A stretch of 64,000 nt of DNA from CADEFX01 sp963840425 (GCA_963840425.1 CAWIYZ010000013.1:36187-100186), one strand, 5' to 3'. Positions 1-9,743 are shown, counted from the stretch's first letter. The notes: generated from the letters alone by a model not told the origin. A program made the numbers and translations.

Positions 1-1283
1 TCCACAGCCTGGAGAACCAGGTCGAGCATGTCCGTTTGGCGTCGGCGCGCCAGATGATCGATCTCAATCGCCGCGATGCGAGCATCAATGTGCTGGAAGC
101 TGAGATCGAGCAGCTGAAGGCAACGCTCGAGGAGGCGCAGAATGCGCGCCGCGTGCTCGAGCAGACGGTGTCCGACCGGCTACCGCGCGTCGAGCAGCGG
201 TTGAGCGATGCGAGAAAGTTGATCTTCAATCGCGACCGCGAAATCTCGGACCTGAGCAAGACCGCCGATAAGCAGAGCCGCGCGTTGGTTGAGGCGGCCG
301 CGATCAACGCGCAGCAGACGAGCGAGATCGAGAGGCTCGGCACATCGCTGGCCACGCGCGGAGCACGCAGCCAGGAAGGCCCAAGCGATGCCCGTTACGA
401 CGCCGAGGTGGCGCTCCGTTCGGAACTGGAGTCCTTGCGCGCGAAGACCCGCGATCAGTCGCAATTGATCGGTCGCATGCAGAGCCAGATGGCGCGCTTC
501 GGCGACGTGGCTGCGGCGACGGGCAACGCTGCGCGCGCGCCGGCGATCCTCGATGCGTCTGGGCGCGCATCTGTGGCCTCAGCGGGCGATGGCTCCGAGC
601 CCACTTTGGATGGGCCGGTGGCTGGTCCACGGTGGCAGGATCTGGAGGGTGAGCTACGCAGGCTGAGGGCCCGGACCGAGGATCAGGCCGGGGAGATCGC
701 GCGGCTCAAGGCGTCGCTTGCCGTGTTCGAGGCCGGAGGGGACGATGAGCCCAGGCTGTCGCTGCGCGAGAGCAAGATCGGGCTCAAGGCTCGGCTCGGT
801 GCGTTCGAGGCGCACAACGAGCAGCAGAAGGACACGATCGCGAGGTTGCGCAGCGAGATTGCGGCCGCCAACGAGCGGCTTGCGCGCCAGGCGGCCCATT
901 TCACCTCGGAACTCAAGCGACTAGGCGCCGGCACACTGCCGGCCTCCGGACAGCCGAGACGACAGGGGCCCCAGCCGCGTGCGACACTCGCCGAACGGGT
1001 GGCGCAGCAGCGTACCGCATCGACCGCTGCCGACGACGGCAAGAGCCACGGCAACGGCGCCAACGCTGGTGGGCCTAATGGTGCCACAGTCAGCGACCAT
1101 AGGGGGATGGCGAAGGCCGCTGCCGAAGCCGCGACGGGATCGGGCGAGGTGGGGCAATCGCCGGGTGGACCGGAGGACGCAGAGAGGACCACGACCGCAC
1201 CAAGTGGGGAGGCCGAGGTGGTCGCAGTACAACGTAGGCCGCGGTTGCTGGAGCGGCTTTCGGGTCTCGCCAAGACGTCGTGA
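1..1283 (+). CDS. Coiled-coil protein, N terminus outside window
   Basis: The frame is open from the left edge of the window (codons from base 3), so the gene is truncated at its 5' end; 426 residues are visible before the TGA. The visible part is rich in E, L, R, A, Q and K with heptad-like spacing (for example LEAEIEQLKATLEEAQ), which predicts long coiled coils, broken by G/A/P-rich linkers near the middle and at the C terminus. No enzyme motif or transmembrane segment is seen. It is followed after about 100 nt by a tail-anchored protein on the same strand. The function is unknown; a structural or scaffold role is only a guess from the coiled coils. Confidence 0.7.
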   Translation, partial: HSLENQVEHVRLASARQMIDLNRRDASINVLEAEIEQLKATLEEAQNARRVLEQTVSDRLPRVEQRLSDARKLIFNRDREISDLSKTADKQSRALVEAAAINAQQTSEIERLGTSLATRGARSQEGPSDARYDAEVALRSELESLRAKTRDQSQLIGRMQSQMARFGDVAAATGNAARAPAILDASGRASVASAGDGSEPTLDGPVAGPRWQDLEGELRRLRARTEDQAGEIARLKASLAVFEAGGDDEPRLSLRESKIGLKARLGAFEAHNEQQKDTIARLRSEIAAANERLARQAAHFTSELKRLGAGTLPASGQPRRQGPQPRATLAERVAQQRTASTAADDGKSHGNGANAGGPNGATVSDHRGMAKAAAEAATGSGEVGQSPGGPEDAERTTTAPSGEAEVVAVQRRPRLLERLSGLAKTS

Positions 1284-1386
1284 TGGAGGTGCAGCGGCTC
1301 TATCGGGAGCCGTGTGGAAGAAGCAGGCGGGTCGAGGGACAAGGTGGGGATCCGCACGAGTATGTTGCGTCAGCGTGGAGTTCAAT

Positions 1387-2697
1387 ATGTCGAGCCACGA
1401 CAGATCAGGTGACGGGGTCATCGAATTCGGGGCGCCGGGGATCGGGGGACAGGCAGTCGGCGACCCCCAGTTCGGCCGACTGAGCGCGGAAGCAGGGTCG
1501 GCCAGCGGCTTGACCCTTGATGAAGCGGAAAACATCGCCGCGCGGCGCCTGCGCGAGCTGGCTATCCGGCTCGGCGACGATGACAACGATAGCACGAGCG
1601 ATGAACCGGGCTTGGCGACCTTCGACGCCGACCGGCATTTGCGCACACGGCTGGCGCGGCGCATCGCGAGCATCGGCAGCAGCGAGGGTAAAGACGCGGA
1701 GGATAGTGCCCAATCCGGAAAAGATGGCACTAGGCCGCTCGCAGAAACCGGTGTGTGTGCCCGCTACGCCGTGAGCGACGCTCTGCCGCTCTCGGCGTTT
1801 GGCGATGGGCTTGCGGCGCTTTCACTCGGACGCCCGGAGCTGCCGGCGCCGGCTATTGCGGAGGATGAAACGCCGTCCGACGGCCAGATTGCGTATGATC
1901 TGGGGAGCGTCGAGCTGCTCGCACCAGCGGAGCTGGATCAAGTTGATGGCGACACCGTTGATGCCGCCTCGCCGCAGGCCGATGCCATGCCCGAGTCGGC
2001 GATGCGGCTGGTCGACCTCATCAATGAGCAGCGCCTGCTTCTCGATCGGCTCGGACGCCTCGGCAGAATTCCGCTGGAGCTGGCGGGCGCCGCCGAAGAC
2101 GTCAAGCCTGCGGATACGGCGTCTCAGATAGCGCGATCGGACGCGGAGGAGCTGTTCGAGTTCGGCACCTATGCGCCGGAAGCCGCGCGTTCACGTGATA
2201 CCGTGGACGATAGTCCGGATCCTGTTGCCATGTCTGCCGAACAACTGATCGCTGCGCTCAAGGAGACGACGCCGGACGAAGAGGAGGACCTGGAGCCTGC
2301 TGTCGAGTTCAAGCCATCTCCCCCGATCGAGAGGGTTGCGCCGAGCTTGCTACAGGAGTTGGTCGATCGCCGCCCCGACACCTCACCGCGACCGCAATTC
2401 GTGCTGTATCAGCCAAGTCTACTGCCTGGCCTCGGCACGACCGGCGCCAGACTCGCGCCCAGGGCACTGTCGTCGGAGTTGGCGGTCGAGGAGCGCCGGC
2501 TGCTGCCAGCCGCGCTGGAGAGCGATCCTGCATCAGAGCGTCCGCCGATCATCATCGAGCGCGCTCGGGCCGAGATGGCGGCGCTGGCCAATGGAACTGT
2601 ACCATTGCATGCGCCTCGGCCGAGCGCGGCAATCGGGTTTTTCGCGGGCCTCTCGCTCTCGCTCGTGCTTGGCGTCGCGCTCTATTTCATGCTGTAG
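1387..2697 (+). CDS. Acidic protein with C-terminal membrane anchor
   Basis: This is a 436-residue protein. I start it at the ATG at 1387 (SSHDRSGDG), although the frame is open further upstream; the upstream extension is Arg-rich, overlaps the previous gene and looks like shadow sequence. The body is acidic, Ala/Pro-rich and probably largely disordered. The last ~22 residues (FFAGLSLSLVLGVALYFML) form one hydrophobic segment ending at the stop, so the protein is predicted to be tail-anchored with its bulk in the cytoplasm. It sits between the coiled-coil gene and the PhoR-like kinase. No known domain is recognised. Confidence 0.7.
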   Translation: MSSHDRSGDGVIEFGAPGIGGQAVGDPQFGRLSAEAGSASGLTLDEAENIAARRLRELAIRLGDDDNDSTSDEPGLATFDADRHLRTRLARRIASIGSSEGKDAEDSAQSGKDGTRPLAETGVCARYAVSDALPLSAFGDGLAALSLGRPELPAPAIAEDETPSDGQIAYDLGSVELLAPAELDQVDGDTVDAASPQADAMPESAMRLVDLINEQRLLLDRLGRLGRIPLELAGAAEDVKPADTASQIARSDAEELFEFGTYAPEAARSRDTVDDSPDPVAMSAEQLIAALKETTPDEEEDLEPAVEFKPSPPIERVAPSLLQELVDRRPDTSPRPQFVLYQPSLLPGLGTTGARLAPRALSSELAVEERRLLPAALESDPASERPPIIIERARAEMAALANGTVPLHAPRPSAAIGFFAGLSLSLVLGVALYFML

Positions 2698-2814
2698 CCG
2701 GCGCAACTGAAGGTTATTCGGCACGGGTTCACAGCTGTAACGCTGCCGTCCACATTGAGTTGTGTACGGGCGCGAGATGAGGCACGTTGGGCTTGTCGCC
2801 GCGACGCTCACGCC

Positions 2815-4095
2815 ATGCCCTATCTCCGCGAGCAGCTCAGCACCTATCAGGTTCCCATTGCAGTTGCCGTTGCGGCGACAACCTTGGTCATTGCCGCCGC
2901 TCTCGGCGTAACGACCTCTGCGCTGATGCTTGCGACAGCGCTGGCCTTCGGGGTGGCGCTGGCAGCCTTGCGGCTTTCCTCATCCCAATGGTTGGAGAGG
3001 ACACGGGGGCGTAGCGAGGTGGCGCAAGCGGGCTGGCCGGCGGAAGCCTCGTGGCGGGCGATCGTGGACGCCATGACGGATCCGGTCATTGTGTTGAACC
3101 GGGAAGGTAGGGTGCTGCACAGCAGCCGTGCGGCACGGGAGCTGTTTGTCAATCTGCGCGAAGGCCAGGCGCTTCTGCAGGTGAGCCGCAATCCGGATCT
3201 GCTCGCAGCCGTGGAGGTTGCGGTTACTGCCGGCTCGGTGCGAACGGCCCAGCTCCTGGAGCGCGTGCCGATCGAGCGCCGGCTGTCGGTGACGATCTCG
3301 CCGCTGCGCGAGGCTAACGGCGCATCCGGGGAGCCGGCCCTTCTCCTGGTCTTCAGAGACGTGTCGGAGGAGGAGCGGCTGGCGCAGATGCGGGCCGATT
3401 TCATCGCCAATGCCAGCCATGAGCTGCGCACGCCGCTGACCTCGCTCAGGGGCTTCATCGAGACGCTGCAGGGCCAGGCGCGTGACGACCAAGCTGCCCG
3501 CAAGCAGTTCCTGGAGATCATGGCCGTCCAGGCGAGCCGCATGACCCGGCTGCTCGACGACCTGCTGTCGCTGAGCCGGCTCGAGATGCGCGTGCACGTG
3601 CCGCCGCGCGACGAGGTCGAGATCAACGAGATCGCCCAGGAGGTGACCGACCTGCTACAGCCGATCGCGGAGGACGCGGGAATCGCCCTGGCGTTCGAGC
3701 CGGCATCCGCGGCGCGGAATGTGCGTGGCGATCACGACGAACTGGTGCAGGTGTTCCAGAATCTCGTGCAGAACGCAATCAAGTATGGGCGGCGCGGAGG
3801 CCATGTGAGCGTCCGGGTTGGGCGTGAGCCAGGTCCGCGGGGGATGGGCGATCGCGTGACGGTCGAGGTCAGCGACGATGGTCCAGGCATTGCCGAGGAG
3901 CATTTGCCGCGCCTGACGGAGCGCTTCTATCGCGTGGACGTGGCCGCGAGCCGCGACAAGGGTGGCACTGGGCTCGGGCTTGCGATCGTGAAGCACGTGC
4001 TCAACCGTCATCACGGCCAGCTTCGCATCCGTTCCAAGGTTGGCGCGGGCTCGACCTTCACCGTGCTGCTCGACGCATTGCCGGGAGGGCGCTGA
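2815..4095 (+). CDS. phoR: PhoR-type sensor histidine kinase
   Basis: This 426-residue membrane kinase starts at the ATG at 2815. Two hydrophobic segments span residues ~13-52, followed by a PAS-like region (~75-185), a HisKA domain with the phosphoacceptor His202 in NASHELRTPL, and a HATPase with N box (NLVQNAIKYG), G1 (DDGPGIAE) and G2 (GTGLGLAIVKHVL). The architecture and the sequence around the H box match alphaproteobacterial PhoR, which controls the phosphate-starvation response. Neither phoB nor pst/phoU genes are next to it: an AraC regulator follows 3 nt after the stop. The kinase call is firm; the phosphate role is inferred from similarity alone. Confidence 0.85.
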   Translation: MPYLREQLSTYQVPIAVAVAATTLVIAAALGVTTSALMLATALAFGVALAALRLSSSQWLERTRGRSEVAQAGWPAEASWRAIVDAMTDPVIVLNREGRVLHSSRAARELFVNLREGQALLQVSRNPDLLAAVEVAVTAGSVRTAQLLERVPIERRLSVTISPLREANGASGEPALLLVFRDVSEEERLAQMRADFIANASHELRTPLTSLRGFIETLQGQARDDQAARKQFLEIMAVQASRMTRLLDDLLSLSRLEMRVHVPPRDEVEINEIAQEVTDLLQPIAEDAGIALAFEPASAARNVRGDHDELVQVFQNLVQNAIKYGRRGGHVSVRVGREPGPRGMGDRVTVEVSDDGPGIAEEHLPRLTERFYRVDVAASRDKGGTGLGLAIVKHVLNRHHGQLRIRSKVGAGSTFTVLLDALPGGR

Positions 4096-4098
4096 GCC

Positions 4099-4950
4099 GT
4101 GCCGCGACGCGACCCGCACAACGCTACACGCTTCTGGGTGGACAGGGCCTTCCCGGGCCTCAGCCTGATGAGCGCCGAGCTCACGACGCATGAGTTCCCA
4201 CAACACGTGCACGAGGCTTTTGTGGTGGCCGTGACCGAGCATGGCGGTTCGGTCGTCAAGAGCCGCGGCCTCATCGAGCAGGCGCGCCATGAGACGCTAT
4301 TGGTGTTCAATCCAGGAGAGCCGCATGCCGGATGGATGGGCCGCAGCAATTTCTGGAAGTATCGTTCGTTCTATCTGGCGCGGCCGGCCATCGACAGGCT
4401 CGCGCGCGGTGTCGGTGTTGCGCACCTGCCCTACTTCACGCGCAACCTGTTCACCGACCCCGATCTGATCGAGGATTTCCTCGACCTGCACGCGGTCTGC
4501 GACGGTTCTGCGCAGCAGAGCGAACGCGACGAGATGATGGTGACGGCCTTCGGCAAGCTGTTTGACCGGCATGGTAGCGGCGGCAGCCGTATTGCCAGAC
4601 CGCCCGCCGATCGTGAGCTGCTGCGCCGTGCAACGGAGACCATGCACCAGCGTTTTGCCGAACCGCTGTCGCTCGAGGAACTGGCATCGCCGCTGCGGCT
4701 TACCAATTTTCAGCTCATCGGCTTGTTCAAGCGAAGCATGGGCCTGACGCCGCACGCGTATCTGACTCAGGTCAGGCTGAATGCGGCCTGCCGGCTCTTA
4801 AAACGCGCTTGGCCGCCGGCTGAGGCGGCCGTCGCCAGCGGCTTCTACGATCAAAGCGCCATGTGCAAGCACTTCAAGCGCTGCTATGCGATCACGCCGC
4901 TCCAGTTCGCGCGCGCCAATTGCGTGGCGCCTCGGCCGATGAGCCACTGA
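4099..4950 (+). CDS. AraC-family transcriptional regulator
   Basis: This 283-residue regulator starts with GTG only 3 nt after the PhoR-like gene. The N-terminal half has the cupin-like HEFPQHVHEAF pattern and an NPGEPHAG stretch typical of AraC ligand-binding domains. The C-terminal ~100 residues carry two helix-turn-helix motifs (LSLEELASPLRLTNFQLIGL and, later, AEAAVASGFYDQSAMCKHF). An AlaX-type editing hydrolase follows after 72 nt on the same strand, so the regulator may control it. The inducer is unknown. Confidence 0.9.
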   Translation: MPRRDPHNATRFWVDRAFPGLSLMSAELTTHEFPQHVHEAFVVAVTEHGGSVVKSRGLIEQARHETLLVFNPGEPHAGWMGRSNFWKYRSFYLARPAIDRLARGVGVAHLPYFTRNLFTDPDLIEDFLDLHAVCDGSAQQSERDEMMVTAFGKLFDRHGSGGSRIARPPADRELLRRATETMHQRFAEPLSLEELASPLRLTNFQLIGLFKRSMGLTPHAYLTQVRLNAACRLLKRAWPPAEAAVASGFYDQSAMCKHFKRCYAITPLQFARANCVAPRPMSH

Positions 4951-5022
4951 CGGGCGCGCAATTTTCGCCAATACGCATGTTCCCTCGCCTGCCAGACCAG
5001 TCAGCAAGCGGAGGCGGCCGTC

Positions 5023-5754
5023 ATGTCACACGTGTTCTACCACGAGCATCCCGGCACTCTGCTGATCGAGACAGAGGTTCTGGATGCGGCGCCCGGCAAG
5101 GTGCTGCTGGCGAAATCGCCCTTTTTTCCTGGCGGCGGCGGCCAGCTTGCCGACCGTGGAATTCTGCGTTGGGAGCACGGAGAGACCGCCGTATCGGGCT
5201 TCGAGAGGACGGGCGGCAAGATCTGGCATCTGCTGGCGGACCCGCAGGTGCAGCTCGCCGGACACGTGCAGGCGGCGGTCGATGTTGATTTTCGGCAGAT
5301 GATGACGCAGCTCCATACCGACACGCACATCCTCAACGCCATCATCTTCCAGGAGTTCAACGGTGCGCTGGTGACCGGCGTGCAGATGAACGAGGACGGC
5401 ACCGCGCGCATGGACTTCGATCTGCCGGATACGAGCAACGATCGCTTGCGCGCCATCGAGGATCCGATCAACGCGGCCATCCGTCAGGACCTCGCCGTTA
5501 GCGACAACTACATTCCACTCGACGACGCTTACGAGGAGCACGGGCTCATCCGCACGCGATCGGTGATGCCTCCGCCGACCACGGACGGAAAGATCCGCAT
5601 CGTCGAGATCGCGGGGCTGGACCGGCAGGCGTGCGGCGGCACGCACCTGGCCTCGACGGGAGGTTCCGGCCCCGTGCGCATTCTCAAGATCGACAACAAG
5701 GGCCGCCGCAACCGGCGCATCAAGATCGGCCTGGCCGACCGTATGGGCGGGTGA
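5023..5754 (+). CDS. AlaX-type alanyl-tRNA editing hydrolase
   Basis: This 243-residue free-standing relative of the alanyl-tRNA synthetase editing domain hydrolyses mischarged tRNA(Ala), typically Ser- or Gly-tRNA(Ala), in the cytoplasm. The metal-binding set is complete: H98-x3-H102 (HTDTH) and C204-x3-H208 (CGGTH). The N-terminal GGGGQ loop at ~37-41 is typical of the AlaX-M class. There is a GGAGG ribosome-binding site 8 nt before the ATG. It is downstream of an AraC regulator and convergent with the small gene at 5764, with 9 nt between them. Confidence 0.9.
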   Translation: MSHVFYHEHPGTLLIETEVLDAAPGKVLLAKSPFFPGGGGQLADRGILRWEHGETAVSGFERTGGKIWHLLADPQVQLAGHVQAAVDVDFRQMMTQLHTDTHILNAIIFQEFNGALVTGVQMNEDGTARMDFDLPDTSNDRLRAIEDPINAAIRQDLAVSDNYIPLDDAYEEHGLIRTRSVMPPPTTDGKIRIVEIAGLDRQACGGTHLASTGGSGPVRILKIDNKGRRNRRIKIGLADRMGG

Positions 5755-5763
5755 GGCAGCTGC

Positions 5764-6087
5764 TCACGAGCTGAACGGTAGGCTTGACGATCCTGCGATC
5801 TCGTAGTGCTGAACCGTGCGGTCGTAGTCGAGCAGTAGGGCCTGGGCTTCTGGCTCAACGACGGCGACATCGGGTGTGGGGCCGGCGAAAATCTCGATGG
5901 CCTGCATCGAGGACCAGAACGTCAGAACTACGATCTCCACGTTGGCGTCGTGGTCCCGGCGGAGCACCAGAGCTCCTTGGTGGCCAGCGATTTTTGCGAT
6001 CTCCGGGAACACGCGCGTGCGCGCATGCTCTGCATAGAGCGGTGCCATTTCCTTGCTGGTGTGAGCGCGCCAGGATCTCACAATCAT
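5764..6087 (-). CDS. ABM-like small monooxygenase-family protein
   Basis: This is a small protein of 107 residues. The start is placed at 6087 because a GGAGG sits 5 nt upstream; in-frame ATGs lie at 6099 and 6117. The sequence IVRSWRAHTS near the start, followed by a ferredoxin-like alternation ending VVLTFWSSMQAIEIFAG, resembles the antibiotic biosynthesis monooxygenase (ABM) fold: small cofactor-free oxygenases and related stress proteins. No substrate can be inferred. Confidence 0.7.
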   Translation of the reverse strand: MIVRSWRAHTSKEMAPLYAEHARTRVFPEIAKIAGHQGALVLRRDHDANVEIVVLTFWSSMQAIEIFAGPTPDVAVVEPEAQALLLDYDRTVQHYEIAGSSSLPFSS

Positions 6088-6242
6088 CGCGTCCTCCATG
6101 CGTGTTCGGCCCGGCAAGGGAGGGTGGCGGCAGGCTCAGGCTGCGTATTGGTCAAAACTGTACCGCCGGTTGTGTGCTCATAGACCCTCCAGTCAGGGCG
6201 CGGGAGCCGGAGCTCGGCGGGCTGGGTCTCAAAGCGGACCTC

Positions 6243-7274
6243 TCACTCGGTGCGAGCCCGGGCAAATGCTGGCACCTGGAAGCGCCGGCGGTACGCGCCG
6301 GGAGTCAGTCCGGTCACCCGCTTGAACAGCCGTCGAAAGAACGCGGCATCCTCATATCCGACCTTCCAGCCGATCTCGTCGGCAGGGGCATCCGTGCGCT
6401 CGAGCCGGCGCTTGGCGTCCTCGATACGCAGGCGCTGGACATAGTCAATTGGCGCGAAGCCAGTCGCCTCCGTGAAGCGCCGCTTGAACGTGCGCTCAGC
6501 CAGGCCTGAGCGGCGCACCATCTCCTCGACCGGACTGCCGACGGAAAAGTGTGTCGACAGCCAGTCTTGTGCGGCGGCGATGGCTGCGTCGCCATGGTCC
6601 TTCCGGCCTTGGAAAACGATGTAGGGTGCGAGCCCATCATGGTGCCATTGCAAAGCGAAGTACCGCGCCACGGTCTGCGCTGCCGTTGCGCCGACATGAC
6701 GGGCGATGAGATAGAGCACGAGGTCATGCCAAGTCATAGAGGCGCCCGACGTCACGAGCTCCTCGCGCTCGCCGGAGACCACCAGCACGCGCTCCGGCTG
6801 CAGCGGTACATTCGGAAACGCCTTTGCGAACTCACCGGCATAGCCCCAGTGGACAGTCGTATTCCGGCCGTCGAACAGGCCGGTCTCGGCGAGCAGGAAC
6901 ACACCCGAACAAGCCGAGCACAGGAGTGCGCCCCGTGCGTGCATCTGCCGTGCCCACCCAACAAGCTCGGGGTACCGCCCCGCCTGCCAACCGTCGGCGC
7001 CAAGTAGTACCGACGGCACAATGATGATGTCCGTCGCGTCGATTTCCGAGGCGGCACGGCGAGCCTCTACGGGCACCCCGCTCGCCAATGGCACGCTGCC
7101 GCGCTCAGTCGCGACGATCTCGATGGTGAACGGCGGCTCGTCGGGGATCGACGGCTCCCCGCGGCCGAGCATGCGGAACGAGCCCAGCACGTCGTAGATG
7201 CCGGTGAGTGTCGATATGACCGCATCGGGAATAGCCACAAGGCTGACGTGGAGAGGCCGCGTCTGACCTGGCAT
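6243..7274 (-). CDS. GlxA-family transcriptional regulator (DJ-1/PfpI + AraC HTH)
   Basis: This 343-residue protein starts at 7274 with an AGAGGAG ribosome-binding site. Residues ~8-190 form a class I amidotransferase-like (DJ-1/PfpI) domain with the nucleophile-elbow-like CSACSGVFLLAETGLFDG and a following HWGYAGEF. The C-terminal ~100 residues are an AraC-type double helix-turn-helix (EMVRRSGLAERTFKRRF ... GWKVGYEDAAFFRRLFKR). It is divergent from the methyltransferase at 7400, with 125 nt between the starts, so it probably controls that gene. Ligand unknown. Confidence 0.92.
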   Translation of the reverse strand: MPGQTRPLHVSLVAIPDAVISTLTGIYDVLGSFRMLGRGEPSIPDEPPFTIEIVATERGSVPLASGVPVEARRAASEIDATDIIIVPSVLLGADGWQAGRYPELVGWARQMHARGALLCSACSGVFLLAETGLFDGRNTTVHWGYAGEFAKAFPNVPLQPERVLVVSGEREELVTSGASMTWHDLVLYLIARHVGATAAQTVARYFALQWHHDGLAPYIVFQGRKDHGDAAIAAAQDWLSTHFSVGSPVEEMVRRSGLAERTFKRRFTEATGFAPIDYVQRLRIEDAKRRLERTDAPADEIGWKVGYEDAAFFRRLFKRVTGLTPGAYRRRFQVPAFARARTE

Positions 7275-7399
7275 AGTGCTCCTCTTGGCACGAAAGAACC
7301 GCTTCTGGCCAGTCTCGCACTCACGAGACAAACGGCCAACCGCCATCGTCCCCGTCGGATTCGGCGCAAAGGGCACCGAACGTAAGGACGGAGAATGCA

Positions 7400-8458
7400 A
7401 TGACGATCAATCAACAGAAGCTCGATTTGCTTGTCGGGCGTCTTTTCGAGGACCTTTCGGCAGGTTATGGCGGCGTCATGGTGAGCCTCGGCGACAAGCT
7501 CGGGCTTTACAAAGCAATGGCAGGCGCTGGTCCGCTGAGCTCGCAGGAGGTTGCCAAGCGCAGCGCCTGTGGGGAGCGGTACGTCCGCGAATGGCTCAAT
7601 GCCCAGGTCGCAGGCGGCTATGTCGACTATCATCCGATCTCGGCGACCTACGAGTTGACGCCGGAGCAGGCAGCAGTTCTCGCCGACGATTCTAGTCCCG
7701 TCTTCCTGCCGCATGCCTGGCAGGTTGTCGCGTCGATGTGGGCCGACGAGCCGAAGTCGCGCGCCGCCTTCAAGGCGGGCCGTGGCCTCAGTTGGGGTGA
7801 GCACGATGAGCGGCTTTTCTGTGGTGTGGCGGCGTTCTACCGCAACGCCTATAGCGCGAGCCTCGTCAAGGACTGGCTGCCAGCGCTGACGGGCGTGGCC
7901 GAGAAGCTGAAGGTGGGTGCCAAGGTGGCCGATGTCGGATGCGGGCATGGTCATTCGACCGTGCTGATGGCAAAGGCGTTCCCTAACAGCCGGTTCTGGG
8001 GCTTCGACGTCCATGAGGGGTCGATTGCGGCAGCTCAGCGGATCGCGCGCGAAGCCGGTGTCCACGATCGCGTAAGCTTCGAAGTCGCGAAGGCCGACGC
8101 CTATGCCAAGCGCGACTACGACTTGATCTGCTTTTTCGACTGTTTGCATGACATGGGCCGGCCCGTTGATGCTGTGGCCCATGCGGCAAGCGCTGTGGCA
8201 AAGGACGGCACTCTCATGCTGATCGAGCCTTTTGCCGGAGACCGGGTCGAGGACAACATTAATCCCATCGGCCGTCTCTACTATTCAGCATCGACAACGA
8301 TGTGCTGTGCCCACGCCATTTCGGAGCATGGCACCCACGTGCTTGGCGCGCAGGCAGGGCCGCGTCAGCTCGAGGACGTGCTGAAGTCGGCCGGGCTTGG
8401 GACGGTGCGGCGGGCGGCCGAGACACCGTTCAACCTGATCATCGAGGCGCGTCGGTGA
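7400..8458 (+). CDS. SAM-dependent class I methyltransferase
   Basis: This 352-residue enzyme has an N-terminal winged-helix-like region (SQEVAKRSACGERYVREWL) that in this family serves dimerisation, and a Rossmann methyltransferase domain from ~170 with the SAM-binding DVGCGHG at 178-184 and an acidic FDVHEGS at the end of strand 2. It resembles the Rv2258c-like group of uncharacterised small-molecule methyltransferases. It is divergent from the GlxA-type regulator. The substrate is unknown. Confidence 0.88.
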   Translation: MTINQQKLDLLVGRLFEDLSAGYGGVMVSLGDKLGLYKAMAGAGPLSSQEVAKRSACGERYVREWLNAQVAGGYVDYHPISATYELTPEQAAVLADDSSPVFLPHAWQVVASMWADEPKSRAAFKAGRGLSWGEHDERLFCGVAAFYRNAYSASLVKDWLPALTGVAEKLKVGAKVADVGCGHGHSTVLMAKAFPNSRFWGFDVHEGSIAAAQRIAREAGVHDRVSFEVAKADAYAKRDYDLICFFDCLHDMGRPVDAVAHAASAVAKDGTLMLIEPFAGDRVEDNINPIGRLYYSASTTMCCAHAISEHGTHVLGAQAGPRQLEDVLKSAGLGTVRRAAETPFNLIIEARR

Positions 8459-8478
8459 TCAGACCGGGCACTGCCCGA

Positions 8479-8522
8479 ACAGCAGGCACCGCGGAGCAGT
8501 GACGCTTCCGGGTGCCTGCTGT
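8479..8522. terminator. 12-bp hairpin between convergent genes
   Basis: ACAGCAGGCACC at 8479-8490 is perfectly complementary to GGTGCCTGCTGT at 8511-8522, with a 20-nt loop. It lies between the 3' end of the methyltransferase gene and the 3' end of the membrane fusion protein gene, the expected place for a bidirectional terminator. The T tract is weak (CTTGCGTTTC). Confidence 0.6.
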
Positions 8523-8546
8523 CTTGCGTTTCATTGGCCGTTTGGC

Positions 8547-9662
8547 TCAGCGGCGAAAGTAGGCCTCTGCACGCATGCCTGGTATCAGGGGAACAGCGCC
8601 CTCGAGATCGATCATGACCTCCATGACCTCGACATCGGTGGCGCGGCGCGCACCGCGGGACGACATACGGGGTGCGGCGAGAGACGGCGCAAGTTCTGTC
8701 ACCTTGCCCTCGAAGTCCTGGCCCGGATAGCCGTTGCTGCGCACGAATGCCTTCTGGCCGATCTTGATCTTGGACACATCGTGCTCGTCGACCTCGGCGC
8801 GCACGCGGACGACTGACATGTCACCGATGACGATCAGCGGCTGTTCCGGCGTCGGCGTCACCATCTCGCCGGTCTTGGGGTACAGCTGAAGCACAGTGCC
8901 AGCCATCGGCGAGCGGATGCGCGTCTTGTCCAGCATCGACTCGGCCATGGTCACATCCGCGTAGGCGGCTGACACACCAGCCTCCAAACGGTTAGGGCCT
9001 GGAATATTGCCTTTCGCCTGGGCAAGGGCAAAGGATGCCTGCTGCTGGCGCAGACGCTCTCGGGCGTCGTTGAGGCGCTTGCGGGCCTGCGCCTGCAATG
9101 GCGCGGCGCCGGTGCCTTTGCGGTCGGCGGCGATGGCGTCATCGAGCTCGAAGCGAGCATTCATGACGGCGCGCTCGGCTGCAAACACGGCGTCCTCGGC
9201 CTTGCGCACGTCCTCGCGTCCGGCGGTGCCCGGTTGCGCATCCCGTTCGCGCTTGCGAGCGGACGCCTCAGCATCCGCAGCGGCGAGACGAGTGCGTGCC
9301 TCGACATCATCTAGTCGGATCAGCACCTCGCCTTCTGCCACGCGGTCGTTGACGCGTACGAAAGAGTCGGTGACACGGCCGAGCATGCCGGCGCTGATGC
9401 GCACGAGGCCGGTGCGCGGCTCGACGCGGCCCGGCGCCGCGGCGACCCAGGGCACGTCGGGCTGTGGTGCCACGGGCTGGACGACCTTGACCGGTACCGC
9501 CTCCTTGCCGAGGTTGGCACGGCCCGGTGTGATGTAGATGGAAACCGCGACGCCGGCTGCGCCGAGCGCAACCAGGCTCGCCATGCCGGCGATCTTCTTC
9601 ACGACTCCACCCCGGCGCGGTTGCATCGCCGTGTGCTCGGCGGCTGCGCTGTTTGATTGCAT
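8547..9662 (-). CDS. HlyD/DevB-type membrane fusion protein
   Basis: This 371-residue periplasmic adaptor has an N-terminal membrane anchor (~25-45), a split lipoyl/barrel-sandwich domain (GRVTDSFVRVNDRVAEGEVL ... TRIRSPMAGTVLQLYPKTGE) flanking a long alpha-hairpin, and a C-terminal beta-barrel. The type matches DevB, the adaptor of DevABC exporters. A matching DevC-like permease and ATPase lie at 13464-15458 on the other strand, so the three may form one efflux complex even though they are encoded apart. A Crp-type dyad (9744-9759) lies 81 nt before the start codon. Confidence 0.88.
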   Translation of the reverse strand: MQSNSAAAEHTAMQPRRGGVVKKIAGMASLVALGAAGVAVSIYITPGRANLGKEAVPVKVVQPVAPQPDVPWVAAAPGRVEPRTGLVRISAGMLGRVTDSFVRVNDRVAEGEVLIRLDDVEARTRLAAADAEASARKRERDAQPGTAGREDVRKAEDAVFAAERAVMNARFELDDAIAADRKGTGAAPLQAQARKRLNDARERLRQQQASFALAQAKGNIPGPNRLEAGVSAAYADVTMAESMLDKTRIRSPMAGTVLQLYPKTGEMVTPTPEQPLIVIGDMSVVRVRAEVDEHDVSKIKIGQKAFVRSNGYPGQDFEGKVTELAPSLAAPRMSSRGARRATDVEVMEVMIDLEGAVPLIPGMRAEAYFRR

Positions 9663-9743
9663 GACTGCGATCCTCTGCTCTCGACTGGAGCTGTCGGCCC
9701 CGTTTCAACACTCTGCACCTTAGGGAGTGACGGGGAGGTGTGC

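Noticed and set aside
979..1386. In-frame N-terminal extension of the tail-anchored protein
   Set aside because: It overlaps the coiled-coil gene, is Arg-rich like a shadow frame, and the ATG at 1387 gives a more natural start.
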